Assembly: GCA_037013495.1 (NCBI GenBank)
Contig: CM072810.1
Location: 105,924,898-105,988,897, forward strand
Origin: Hippophae tibetana
Lineage: Eukaryota > Streptophyta > Magnoliopsida > Rosales > Elaeagnaceae
Length of the DNA: 64,000 nucleotides
Reading direction: 5' to 3'
The notes under the pieces: model-generated
Databases searched by the model: none
Told to the model about the DNA's origin: nothing
What the model saw: only the letters and a program-made list of their open reading frames with translations
Program-made: the position numbers and the translations under genes
Part shown: positions 44,516-57,453 of the stretch, in pieces
Numbering within the stretch: the stretch's first letter is position 1
Layout: each line of letters opens with the position of its first letter

Positions 44516-47500
44516 GTAAGATCGTAATTCAATCTAAGAACATTCATGGAAACATATAACCATGAATGTAAACATAACGGAAGCAAAATGAATTGAAAAC
44601 ATACCTCCTACTATTGATCAAACTTCATCACACTTACATGAGAATTTTAATGGAGTTTCAGTTTAATGCTTCTAAACCTTTATTTGTTAATACGATGGTG
44701 TAGAGAACAATTTACTGAATATTGATTCTAAAATCAATTGAATTTTCACATATTCTATTAGAGCAGGCTTAGGGACCAAACTGAATATTTTACAAGCACG
44801 TCTCAAGTGCTTTGTCCACCAAAGAGCAAATGGATGTGTGATTAAAGGGCTTCAGAACATGGGTGATAGAAGTTACAGATATGGACCACATTATGGCCAA
44901 CCGCTCAACTACTCGATTCGTTATCGAGCTTATCGAAGAGAAAAACCAACAATTACTTCATTGATATTTTTGTCATTTCCTACAATATCATATGGGTTTT
45001 ACTTTGAAAAATATAGTAAATTCCTAAAAATTAAGTTACTTTATTCAATTCATCCAACAAAGATACTTTTAAGTTTCTTTTTCTGAAACATAAGAATACA
45101 ATGGTCCTCTTATCTCACATTATAATTTAAATCTTTTGTTATGAATGGGTTTCTAAATAAATAATTTATAGTTTCGGAAAATAGAGTATTAATATTTAAT
45201 ATTACCAAAATATCTTATCACCAACAACCATAGAGATACGATTTGCCACCCATTTGGAGTTACTTGGCCAAAGTTTATATCGAAGGTTTTCAGAGCACGA
45301 GCTACCAACCTAGGGAAGGGACAGCGAAGTCCTATCTTAAAGGCCACTAAATGAATTACCCATCACCTTGGTAGGGGATCATTAGCATCACACAGATGTG
45401 GAGGAATTAGTATTATACCTATGCGAGCATGAATGCCATATTTTCTCCTAATCTCTTCTAGGTCGTTTGCTATCAGGACACTAAGCATCTTTTTGATCTG
45501 ATGTTTGTCCTTAGTCCTATGGGTAGGTTCACCTCAATTTTCCCATTTCTTTTAGGGCAAGGTACTTTGGTAGTCGCCGACAAAGGGATTCTAATAACGG
45601 GCATTGGACCTTGTGAAGACGAGGTAGAGATCTCCCTGGATCCCGAAGAGGTAGGGAGAAAAAGAATGCTTTCCTTGATGATCCTCCTCGTAGTAGACCT
45701 ATTATCACTATTCCTTGTTATTTTTCAGGTCATTTGGTTTGTAACGACCCAATAGATAAACAACCTGAGTCATTGGATATTTCTTTGGATGGATCTTCTT
45801 TCGAAGACATATCCTTAACATGGATTTCCTTAGGAAGAGGAGGAACCATTTTTCCCCTTATGAGACATAAAAAAATAAGATAAAAGATCAAGAAAGTACC
45901 TAAGTAATATGAAGGTTGTTTGAATTGTGAATTTATAATAACGACATGACTCCCAACTGACGTCGTTAGATGAACGAGTTGAAATTCCAACTAAGTGTTT
46001 TTCTAATGATTTAATAAAAATAGGATAATATCAAAATAATTAACAGGTTGGAACATTTTGAAAATAAATTTAACTAAGTTAAAACAGGTAGGGTAAAAGT
46101 AAATTTCTTTACTATTTATAAAAGGGAGAAGGAAGTTGAAAGGTCTACCTAGTAAATAAAATTAATCAAGGGAATAATATTTGTAATTAATAACCTCGCA
46201 ACTAAGACAATTGTATTATGCCTAAGAGGTCATAATCCATTTAAATGGGCTAAATCATTTAATGTAACATAATTATATTGAAATCAAATGACCAAGTGTT
46301 ATTCCCTTTATTTCTCAAAGTCAAAAGAATAAAGTAGTTAATGTTTGATATTAAATATATAATAGGTACATGGCCTCATCAATGTTAATATCTCACTATT
46401 ATACAACCAGATGATGAAGATGATGGCCTGGTGAAGATCAACACACGATGAGTTCAAAACATATGGGATAGCTAATTATGATACCTCGTTATTTTATTAC
46501 GAGGACATAGAGATCAAGATCTGATGGTTGAGAGCTTTACATCCCGAGATGACTTCGATCTTGACACTGTACTGGCAACCTGGGCAACCAACTTAAGAGG
46601 CTTAAGCAATCTGAATACAATGACCTATCTATGTAAACGTCTATGACGAACTACTTATTATAAAATATATCATATGTAATTATCATATATCTTTAATGAG
46701 TAGAATACATGATCCATTTTAGATATCAACTTTCTCTACTTCTATATAAAATTATTAAAATCCTTAACATAAAGAATTCTCTCCAAATATATACAATAAT
46801 AATAAAATAATTAAAAAGATTTTTATTTAAATCTTTTTCTTTTCAATTTTAGTTTATAAAATTAAGTTATTTTGATTATATTAAATTAGAATTTGTGCAT
46901 GTTCTACAATAATAAACGAAAAATTGCAATTATTTGATAAAAATTATGCACAAATGTTTCACTAGTTTCTCACAAATATATGTAAATGTAAAATTATACA
47001 TATTTTGAGAAAAATAAGCTAAAAAAGGAATGCAATAGATAAATAGTATAATAGTATAACCAAAATAATTAGTTTTTAGAATCTAATCTCCATCACAAAA
47101 TAGTTTTGAGAATTAAAAAAAAGACCTTATAGTTAGTATTATTAAAAACTACTCTCATAACTTTTTGTAAGTAAAGATCCATTTTTAATTTTTTTTTCTT
47201 CTATAAGTTTGTTCTTCGACAAATTTTTCTACAAAATTGTTCATAATTTTTCACTGATATTTTAAAAATATGCTACAATTAAAATTATTGTTAATTTTTT
47301 AAACTTTTTTTTGACAATTTTTTGTCGAAAAAAGCATGGTAATAAGATTTTTCACCAAACTTTCTATAATAAACACTAAATTCGTAGAGAAATTATTGTA
47401 TTTGATAAAAATTTAACTCAAAAAGTAATAAAATATTAAAAAAATAATGTATTATTCAACCAAAGTTTTTGCTTTCAAATTTTGTTGCCAAATTGCAACT

Positions 47501-49080
47501 TTCAATGACAAAAACTTTTGTTGGAAAAAAATTGTTGTCAAAAATAATTTTTCTTGTAATGAATTATCTTGATTACTAATTAAACCTAAAATTGATTTAA
47601 AGCAACAAAATAATGATTAAGTAAACAATGTTTAAGGACTTTGATCTATAAATCTATAACCATCCCACGTGCAATATCAAATATCATTGAACTATTTTTC
47701 TATCAAATTTCTTTTAGATTATGTGTAAACAATCACATTATCATCCTATTTCATTCACACATTAATTATAATCACATATAATATGTTATATTCATCGATC
47801 TTACTGTCATACTATTTAATTTTTTTATAATAATTCAATTACTAATTCAAAAATCTACTTTGTAAAGTTAGGACATGAATATCAAAATCACATAATTATT
47901 GACTAAACAATCATAGCATAAAGATCAATTTTTTTATTAATTATTAATAAAGAAATTTATTCAACTAAATAAAATTAATTGCATGATTCGTGGCTAAGTT
48001 CGTCAATTTTTTTTAAATAATAACCTTGTAATTCATAACTCTAAAAATCATAATTAAAATATATGAGTGTATAAAAGTTACAAGAATTATAAAGAAAATA
48101 GTTAAAACGTTGATAGAGAGTCCAACTATTTCATTAATCTTTCTTGCTAGCTATCCAATTACTTCATCAACTTTGTTTTACTTTGTCTCTTTTTATTCTT
48201 GTGAAATCTTTATGTTCCTCTCTATGTTACTTGTTATTATGACCTCTTAATAGTGTTTAAATAGGTTTAAGTAGGTCTTAATCATTTTATGATTTAACTT
48301 TGATTCAATAGTTGAGATTTAAAGTTGGACTTCATATCAAAGTTGTTGTGTCAAAATTTACTTCTCTCGATTGATTGAGATTTCGCTCAATCAATTTAAC
48401 TATGTCATCATTTAACCTGTGAGTACTCGATCGAAGCTCAATCAATCTATTCATACTCAATTGGTTGATATCCTTCTAGATAGACCTAACTCTTTTTTTT
48501 AGCTCCGTTGTGTAATGTCATGTTCGTTCAATTCATCGATACTTGATTGATCTATCAAACCTTGTTTATCTTAGAATTGTCTCAATTTGTCTATTTTGTT
48601 GATGTTTTTTCACTTATATTATCATAATTGAACATAAGATAATTTTTTTTTAATAATATTCATCTCAAAATAAGATAAATATCTAACTTAAAGTGACCAA
48701 ATAAATCTATTATCATAAACTACCTTAAATTTTTTTTAACCAAATGTGTGGTATTATATTTTTTTCAACTAAATGTAAGGTATTTTATATTTTTTAGTTT
48801 TAAAGCCTTATATTTTTTTTAAATTGATGTAAAGCCATGCATTTTGTGATTTTGTCAATAATAGTCAAAATTCCGGTAAAATTATCAAAGATATTAGCTA
48901 GAAATATTTGTTCTTGATGTTATAAAGTGATCTTTTTATTAAATAATTTAATATAAAAATGTAAATTTTAAAATAGATTATTATTAATTTAGAGAAATTG
49001 ATGAAAAATTATGTTATTTAAGTAAAAAATATCTTAGAATCTCAAAATAATAATAAAATAAAATAGAAAAGCCCAATTAA
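44516..49080. other. Intergenic DNA with scattered unassigned open frames
   Basis: The first few hundred bases are probably a minus-strand copia LTR. The stretch 45200-45800 is richer in GC and has several 80-90-codon open runs on both strands, as does 46380-46640; none could be tied to a family, and they may be old transposon coding DNA. The rest is AT-rich with nothing recognisable. Confidence 0.45.
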
Positions 49081-49252
49081 AACCAAAAATGCCCACCATT
49101 TCATTTCTGATAGTTAACACCACGCTACTAGTATTTTTCCAGTTTATCGTGTTATTATTATTATTAGTATGATTCATTCTTGAACTCCTCCTCATCACCT
49201 TCCTTAGGTCTCCAAATTCTTCCATTTTGTTACTCTTTCTTACACAAACAAC

Positions 49253-49260
49253 TATATATA
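49253..49260 (+). promoter_or_regulatory. Possible TATA box of SPT5
   Basis: TATATATA lies 86 bp before the SPT5 start codon, which would give a short 5-prime leader. Such words are common in this AT-rich DNA, so the call is weak. Confidence 0.3.
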
Positions 49261-49345
49261 GACTTTCATATTTGCTAGGGTGGTCTGCTTTCTGTAATCA
49301 ATTCCCACTTTGCAAACCCTAAGTTTCGGCCAATTAAAAGAAGCT

Positions 49346-52300
49346 ATGGCGCGCCGAAGAGACGAGGATGACGACGATGTGGAGCCAGAAGATGAGGATG
49401 AGGAGTATGGTGAGCAAGAGGATATGGAAGACGAAGAGGAGCAAGAGGAAGGTGTTGGCAGAGGAAGCTCAAGAAACAAGAGGCGTAGATCGGATTTTAT
49501 TGACGACGTTGCGGAGGAAGATGACGAAGAGGAAGAGGAAGAAGATTACGAGGATGATCATTATGGCGGAGGAAGTCGAAAGCGACGTAACAAGAGGCCC
49601 TCTGGCTCGCAGTTTTTCGATCTCGAGGCTGAAGTTGATAGCGATGACGAAGAAGAGGAGGATGAGGGTGAAGATGGTAACTTTTCATTTCAAGTTCTAT
49701 TTTTTTTCTTTCAATTTTTGATATGTTAGTGTTTTTAGTGGTTTTTCTTGTTGTTTAATTTCATACGGGAGTTTGGATTCATCGTGGAATTAGGGTTTAT
49801 TAGTCGGTGCAATATAATATTCGAAGGGTTTGGGGATTTAGGTACCGTACTGAATGTTGTCTTGGACTTGGTTTTGTTTCTTTAATGGTGGTGGTCAATG
49901 CATGATTAGTTTAGCGGTGGACGGTGGTGGGATTTTTAGAAGATACTGACGAGGATTTGAAGAAATTGAATGTTGGAACTGTTGGTGTTCATTTTAAGTC
50001 TGTTTGCACTGTGATGTCTCTGTTGAGAGGGTGTAGCAGGTGTTAACTTTCATTAATTTTCAACAGTATTAAATGCTTTGAAGTTCCTGAATGTTTCTCT
50101 TCCATTTTAAGTGATCTTATGCGTATACAGTTGAGCTATTTTATTTTTTCTTGGTCACCCTAATGAATTGAAAATAAAAGAAAAGAGTGTGGAGCATAGC
50201 TACTCCTTTACTCGTTTGGTTGGAGACACACACTAACTGGTTTTAAAGGATGTTTCATGCTCATGGTATCGTGATAGGAAATTTGGCTAGCATTAATGCT
50301 GGTATTGCGAATCAATTACAATTGATAATTTGTCAATTTCTTTCTTTGGCCTGCTTATTAACAGGTAGAATTTGTAGTGTTTTCCTGTCACTCTGGTTCC
50401 TCGTGTAGAATGGAGATAATTTATTTTTGTTATAGATTTACATTGGGAGTGCATATTTCACCAAGTTACTCATAAGAATCTTCATTCAGACTTCATGCTC
50501 ATGGTATCATGATAGGAAATTTGGCTAGTATTAATGCTGGTATTGCGAATCAATTACAATTGATAATTTGTCAATTTCTTTCTTTGGCCTGCTTAATAAC
50601 AGGTAGAATTTGTAGTGTTGTCCTGTCACTCTGGTTCCTCGTGTAGAATGGAGATAATTTATTTTTGTTATAGATTTACATTGGGAGTGCATATTTCACT
50701 AAGTTACTCATAAGAATCTTCATTCAGACTTCATAGTAGATGGTGGGGCTGATTTGCCTGATGATGAGGAAAGTAGAAGAATCCACCGCCGTCCATTGCT
50801 TCCACGTGAGGATGAACAAGAAGATTTCGATGATCTAGAGAGAAGAATTCAAGCTAGATATGCCAGGTCTAGCCATACAGAATATGATGAGGAAACCACA
50901 GATGTAGATCAACAAGCTCTCTTACCATCCGTTAGGGATTCAAAGTTGTGGATGGTCAAATGTGCGGTATGATTGTCATTCAGTAAGCTCTGTTTTGCAT
51001 GTGACTTATCTGCTAATCTTTTTCCTTGGTCTGGTCTCATATATCAATTTTGGTGCCATGTATGACAGATCGGTCGTGAAAGAGAGGTTTCTGTTTGCTT
51101 AATGCAAAAATATATTGATAAAGGATCTCAATTGCAAATCAGATCTGCTATTGCTCTTGATCACCTCAAGAACTATATTTATATTGAAGCAGACAAAGAA
51201 GCCCATGTGAAGGAGGTATGTTATTTATATTACTTTCCAAATATGGCACATCATTTACATAATCCTTATATAGTTCTTTTTCTGTTCTCACTATCCATAT
51301 GCTTGATGCACAATGGTCTTGTCTTCTTTTGTTGCTTCTTCTTCAGGCTTGTCAAGGCATGCGCAACATATATGCACAGAAAATAATGTTAGTTCCAATT
51401 AAAGAAATGACTGATGTCCTTTCTGTTGAAAGCAAGGCAATAGATCTTTCCAGGGATACTTGGGTCAGAATGAAGATTGGGACGTACAAGGGGGACCTTG
51501 CACAGGTATGAATTCTATTATGGATTCTTATTTTCCCTCAAATTTCGAATCTCACTTTTAAACTTCATATCTGCAGGTGGTAGATGTGGATAATGTGCGC
51601 CAGAGAGTGACAGTGAAATTAATCCCAAGGATAGACTTGCAGGCTCTTGCAAATAAGTTGGTAAATACATTAACCTGTTTTCTGAACCTCCTCCCACCTG
51701 AGTAATGTATCTATGTTTTTTTTTTCAATAGGTTTATGAATATGACTTTCTCTTTATTGAGTGTTATAATTTTCCACTATTCTTGTGGAAAATGTGGTAG
51801 AATATATTTATCCCTACCACTTCACCCTGTGTTTGTGTTACTATCAGCATATGGACCAATGGAATGAATTATTGAGGTTCCATATTGCATGGCTTTCTGT
51901 TGATTTGCATTGATAAATATGGTATGGGAACTAGATTTTTTTGTCATATGGATAACTTACAAATATTTTTGTAGTTGATTAATCGATAAAATTGTCTCAG
52001 TATTCATTATTGCACAATATTACTTAATAGAGATCTATGATAGTTCAGTTTTATTCCCCCCTCCCCGCAACAAAACCCAAAAAAAAAAAAAAATTTATGA
52101 AGTTAATTTCTCATGATACAGGAGGGTAGGGAAGTTGTCAAAAAGAAAGCATTTGTTCCTCCACGATTTATGAATGTTGATGAAGCAAGGTATGCAGTAC
52201 TGTGCACCATCATATCAGTGTTTCCAGTTAATTTTGTGAATGTAATTAGTCCTTGGCATTGGTCCTTGGATATTTTTGCAATTTGTTTAGGGAGCTGCAT

Positions 52301-55300
52301 ATCCGTGTGGAGCGCAGACGAGATCAAATGACGGGGGATTACTTTGAGAAGATTGATGGCATGCTGTTCAAAGATGGCTTCTTATATAAAACAGTATCAA
52401 TGAAATCCATCAGTGCACAAAATATTACCCCAACTTTTGACGAGCTTGAAAAATTCCGGAAACCTGGAGAAACCGATGGTGATATGGCTAGTCTGTCTAC
52501 GTTATTTGCAAACAGAAAGAAGGGGCATTTTATGAAGGGTGATGCAGTTATTGTTGTCAAGGGGGATCTTAAAAATTTGAAAGGATGGGTTGAGAAAGTT
52601 GAGGAGGGAACTGTTCATATTAGACCAGAAATGAAAGGCCTTCCCGTAAGAACTTTTTTATTTTTAATAGTTCCATTTTTGTTTGATGTTGGATTATTTT
52701 CCAATAAATATGCATCAATCTATAGTGTAAGATTCTGAACATTTGCTTGTGAATGTGTATTTTTTTAATGCAGAAAACACTTGCTGTGAGTCAAAAAGAG
52801 CTCTGCAAGTACTTTGAACCTGGGAATCATGTGAAAGTTGTATCTGGTGTTCAAGAAGGTGCAACTGGTATGGTTGTTAAGGTTGAACAGCATGTGCTGA
52901 TCATTTTATCTGATACATCCAAGGAACACGTGAGTGATTTATTTTCCTTAAGTTCTTTGGGGGTCATGTTCAGATTTCAGTTGAACTGGCTAAGTTCTAA
53001 AAGTCACTGAGAAAGACTAGTGTGCTCGTATAACAATTGTTTTTTCCAGCTCCGTGTGTTTGCTGACGATGTTGTGGAGAGCTCTGAGGTGACAACCGGC
53101 ATCACCAAAATTGGGGATTACGAGCTTCATGATCTCGTCTTATTGGAGTATATCATTTTCCTGTTTTTTGTGTTTCTTTATATTTTTATTAATTCTGAAT
53201 TCTATAATATAATTTTCTGCAATCTGGTGCAGTAACATGAGCTTCGGTGTAATCATTCGTGTAGAAAGTGAAGCATTTCAGGTGCTTATTATATTTTCTG
53301 ATGACCAAAATGATACCTTTCACTTTTATTTGAACTCTCTAATACTTAATGCTGTACACTAGGTGCTTAAGGGAGTTCCTGATAGACCCGAAGTTTCCCT
53401 CATCAAGTTAAGGGAGATCAAATGCAAAATTGACAAGAAGATTAATGTGCAGGATCGACATAGGAATACAATATCTGTGAAAGATGTTGTCAGGATACTG
53501 GAGGGCCCTTGCAAAGTGAGATTTATACTTTTAAAGTACATTAGTGCAAATGTAATAGAATCTATGTCGTCTAAACATATATGTGTTGTTTTAGGGGAAA
53601 CAAGGTCCGGTGGAACATATTTATAGAGGGATTTTATTTATCAATGACCGCCATCATCTTGAGCATGCGGGCTTTATTTGTGCGAAAGCCCAATCTTGTA
53701 TTCTTGTGGGAGGATCACGTTCCAATGGTGATAGAAATGTAATTCTTTAATGTTCTTATTTGTGGTTTAAAACTCTGCCTTTTTGGTTAAGACCATATGT
53801 TTTTAATTGAGAAATTATTTCTTCATATTGCTTGCTGTCGTTTATTTCTAGGGAGATTCTTACTCGAGATTTTCCCATTTGAGGACACCACCTCGTATTC
53901 CCCAGTCCCCGAGGCGATTCCCCAGAGGAGGCCCTTCTAATGACTGTATGTTATATGCTATTCTATATCTTGCACTTCATACACATGATATCGTTGATGT
54001 CTCATTTGATTTCTTGGTTTTATTTTTTGTGTGTTACTGAGTTAAAACCATTATGGTTCAGCTGGTGGAAGGCACAGAGGTCGAAGAGGGCAGGATGGTA
54101 TGATTGGTGCAACAGTAAAGATTTGCCGTGGCCCTCATAAGGGTTGTCGTGGGCGTGTAGTTGAACTTAAAGGAGACAATGTCCGTGTTGAATTGGAGGC
54201 ACAAATGAAGGTTGTTACAGGCAAGTTGATCTACTTTGTTTGAATCCTCTCGTGCAGTTAATTGGTTTTGAATGGTATTTGACCTTTTTATTTTTCTTTC
54301 AGTTGATAGGAATTCTATTTCTGACAACTTAACTGTCACAACTCCATACCGGTAATTATTATTTTATAATCTTTAGTTGTTTTTTGATAGGAAAGTCCTT
54401 AGTTATTGAATCTTATGATTCCAGATTTTTCATTTATTTTGTTACTTCAGAGACACACCAAGATATGGAATGGGAAGTGAAACACCTATGCATCCTTCTC
54501 GAACTCCTCTGCATCCATATATGACTCCAATGAGAGATCATGGAGGTTTGTTCTTTTTCATTTACAGTTTCTTCTTTAAAAAAATTGATCACATCAGATC
54601 TACTCACCTCTGCTTTGGCAGCAATTACAATTTCTCCTTTTTGTATGTTTTTTTCTGCAGCGACGCCAATTCATGATGGCATGAGGACTCCTATGCGTGA
54701 CCGAGCTTGGAATCCTTATGCACCAATGAGTCCACCAAGGTAATAATAATGTCTGCTTAATATGATTAAATTTGTATGGACTGAAGTATTTGTGTCTGTT
54801 ACATGACTTACACAACTGAATTGTTCGTTTCATAAAAGTCTATTCTATGCTGTATCATTGTTTCCCAGCTTAAGAACAAGCTGCAGGTGCAAATCACTTT
54901 CATCTGTAGTTCACTAGACAAGGGATGCATGTTGACATGTCTTGACCACATTCTTGCCCTCTAATCATAATTTGTTCAGATTGTATATTTATTTTTCAGA
55001 AACCATTAACTTTGCTAAGGAACCTAGATTCATGTCTGGAAGATGATTGCATTTAGTATCAAATTTGTCAGCAAAATACCTATATTGTGGATAGTGAATA
55101 TACTTGGGTGTTAGTTGGCACCTATATGTTTTTGAATTAGTGTGCACAGCCTTGTTTCTGTTTTCAGAAAAGCTATTCAGTCTTTAAGTTAGTGTTGTGT
55201 GTTTGAACCGGAGTTCTTTGATCTCGGGATATCCACGTGGGGCCCCTAGGCGTTGATGGTTCTTGACCAACCTAGGACACATGTTTTTTTCGCTCTCTCC

Positions 55301-57453
55301 AGGTTTTGAGTCCCGATCTTGACCCGTAAGACCTTATTAGGGAGTAACATGGTACCAACTGAGACACTAGTTGGTACCAGCTTCTATGAATCTGTGGTAC
55401 TTAGGACTAGATCCTAGGTTCAAGGTTGAAGAAGGGCGAAAGGCATGGGTTACACGGTTAACATAGATTTGTAGGCCCGTCCAGGTACCCTTCAATGTGC
55501 GAGTAATGTGAATTTCAACCATGTTCAAACATTGTGCATTGTAATCTGCAAAGCCTAAAAAAATAGGTTGAAATTAAGTAGGAAAATTGGCTGAATTGCA
55601 TAATTGTTTAAATATAGTTATTCTTATGTGAATAAACTGGTTTCAATCATGAGTAAACTTTCAGTTAGCTAAGTATTGTTGTTGATAAACATGGAAGTGT
55701 AATTATTGTTATTGATCCTTTGGAAATTCGTAGGGATAATTGGGAGGATGGAAATCCCGGATCTTGGGGAACCAGCCCACAGTATCAGGTTTATATTATT
55801 TGGTCTGTTCATGTGATTGGTAATTTTCTGTGTTCCTTCAACGTTGAAATCAAATTTTATTGGTTTTCAGCCTGGAAGCCCTGCTTCAAGACCATATGAA
55901 GCGCCTACTCCTGGTTCAGGTTGGGCTAACACTCCTGGTGGTAATTATAGCGAAGCTGGTACCCCAAGAGATAGTAGTTCTTCCTATGGTATGGTTTACT
56001 CTTTTTATTTCATTATTTTGTATGGAAATATTTAAGTGTATGATTGCATTTGGAATATTGGATGGTCATACTATGTAAGTGATGGTGTGATGGCATGGCA
56101 GTTCTGCTTGTGCATTTTCTGACTTTTCCTTTTTGGTGATATCATTTTCCACACTGGAGCTTATTATGTCTTTGTTGCAGGCAATGCACCAAGCCCTTAT
56201 TTGCCATCAACTCCTGGACAACCTATGACGCCAAATTCAGCATCCTTCCTTCCTGGAACACCTGGAGGACAGCCAATGACACCTGGCACTGGCGGTCTGG
56301 ATGCTATGTCACCTGTTATAGGTCTGCATTTTGCTTTACTTCTTCTGCAGCTTGTATGGTGGCATCAGATATTTACTATGTGCCTTATGCCATTTATCAA
56401 ATGCATGTTGAGAAAATGCTGGACCTCATGGTTATAACCTTTTTGGATATTTATCTTTGTTGTCCTCGTTAATTTTAATTCCTATTTGATGAAATGAAGG
56501 CATAGATAAGCCTTTCTATGTAGTCCTACATTTAACAAACTCCAGGGGTGTCAATTTGTGTCGTATTTGTTCGTGTTGTGCGTGTTTGTGTTCTTTTTTT
56601 TAGTCCAAATTCACATATTCTTTAATGTTACTAAAATTTTAAATGGTTTTTAGCCAATTTATTTATTTATAATGGTAAGATAATTCAATATCTTTATAGG
56701 CACAAATGAATCAATAATTAATTCTAATTAAAAAATAAATCGTGTTTTGGGTCGTAGCCCAAATTGATACGCCTGCTCCATTGGAATTTTTACTTTGGAA
56801 ACTTGAATTCAGATTCTACACCTTTTATCTCTTATATATTAAAAAAACATAGGTCTTGCTTGGGTGGCTTCTACTATGGTATTTCTTTTACCTTTTGTTC
56901 AGTTCTATTGACATTTAAGAGGTTTATATGCATTTACCATTGTAAGGTTACATTTTGCAGGTGGAGATAATGAAGGTCCATGGTTCACACCGGACATATT
57001 GGTCAATGTACACAAGTCCAATGACGAAGCCATTGTTGGAATTGTTCGAGAGGTGCTATCGGTATGTAAAGAAATCTTCTTTACCTAAGCCCCTTGTTTC
57101 TTTTAACAATATCTTGTCGTGGGATGTCTGTATATCTTAGGGTAGAGTACCATGATGGCCTTTTGCTTTTAAACTATTTGAGTGGCTGATAGCATAGCTG
57201 TCTTGAACTGCAGGATGGCTCCTGTAAGGTGGCTCTTGGTTCCAGTGGCAATGGTGAGACTATAACAGCACTTGCTAATGAAATGGAGATTATGGTGCCA
57301 AGGAAAAATGATAGGATCAAGATTATGGGTGGCACGTTACGTGGTTCAACTGGCAAGTTAATTGGTGTGGATGGTACTGATGGGATTGTAAAGGTAGATG
57401 ACACACTTGATGTGAAGATATTAGACTTGGGTATTTTAGCCAAATTTGCTTGA
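49346..57453 (+). CDS. SPT5: Transcription elongation factor SPT5 (22 coding exons, 1037 residues)
   Basis: SPT5 pairs with SPT4 as DSIF in the nucleus and controls RNA polymerase II pausing and processive elongation. Coding exons, placed by splice sites and frame: 49346-49676, 50728-50966, 51069-51215, 51347-51505, 51577-51660, 52122-52189, 52291-52645, 52774-52929, 53050-53147, 53233-53281, 53363-53515, 53595-53738, 53852-53945, 54062-54220, 54303-54351, 54451-54545, 54661-54739, 55734-55788, 55871-55988, 56181-56321, 56961-57061, 57214-57453. The length matches plant SPT5. Residues 1-115 are acidic with basic patches. The NGN domain (about 183-270) starts SKLWMVKCAIGRE. KOW motifs lie at about 278-312, 426-458, 474-508, 602-632, 707-736 and 985-1017. 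Residues 765-925 form a repeat region rich in TP and SP (TPMHPSRTPLHPYMTPMRD), the expected target of CDK9-type kinases. ATG 49346 is the first in-frame ATG. Intron 14 uses a GC donor; all others checked are GT-AG. No inactivating lesion was seen. Confidence 0.96.
50254..50729 (+). repeat. 238-bp tandem duplication in SPT5 intron 1
   Basis: 50254-50491 is repeated as 50492-50729 with about five substitutions and no indels. The copies end in CTTCATTCAGAC, so the intron-1 acceptor and the first two exon-2 bases are present twice: at 50488-50489 (decoy AG) and 50726-50727 (true AG). Confidence 0.95.
54221..54302 (+). other. SPT5 intron 14 with GC-AG ends
   Basis: The exon ends ACAG and the 82-bp intron begins GCAAGT and ends TTTCAG. 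Using this GC donor joins KVVT to VDRNSISDN in frame, as in conserved plant SPT5. The alternative GT four bases downstream would shift the frame. GC donors with an otherwise strong consensus, as here, are the usual minor class of U2 introns. Confidence 0.85.
55200..55290 (+). repeat. SINE-like repeat in SPT5 intron 17
   Basis: The block begins TTTGAACCGG and includes GGATATCCACGTGGGGCC and GTTGATG, all shared in order with the insertion at 32331-32458, although the part between differs. Intron 17 is the second longest (994 bp), and this repeat and the adjacent palindrome account for part of it. Confidence 0.4.
55351..55378 (+). repeat. 10-bp perfect inverted repeat in SPT5 intron 17
   Basis: GGTACCAACT (55351-55360) and AGTTGGTACC (55369-55378) flank an 8-nt loop. 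A B-box-like GGTTCAAGG occurs downstream near 55418. It may belong to the same short interspersed repeat as the preceding entry. Confidence 0.6.

Noticed and set aside
45200..45990. Possible gene in the GC-richer stretch
   Set aside because: Open runs of 84-86 codons occur on both strands, none resembles a known family and no splice-consistent model was found; listed only as unassigned DNA.
49252..49721. Long open frames overlapping SPT5 exon 1 in other frames and on the minus strand
   Set aside because: They are shadows of the GAA/GAT-rich acidic coding sequence; only the frame from 49346 continues through correctly spliced exons.
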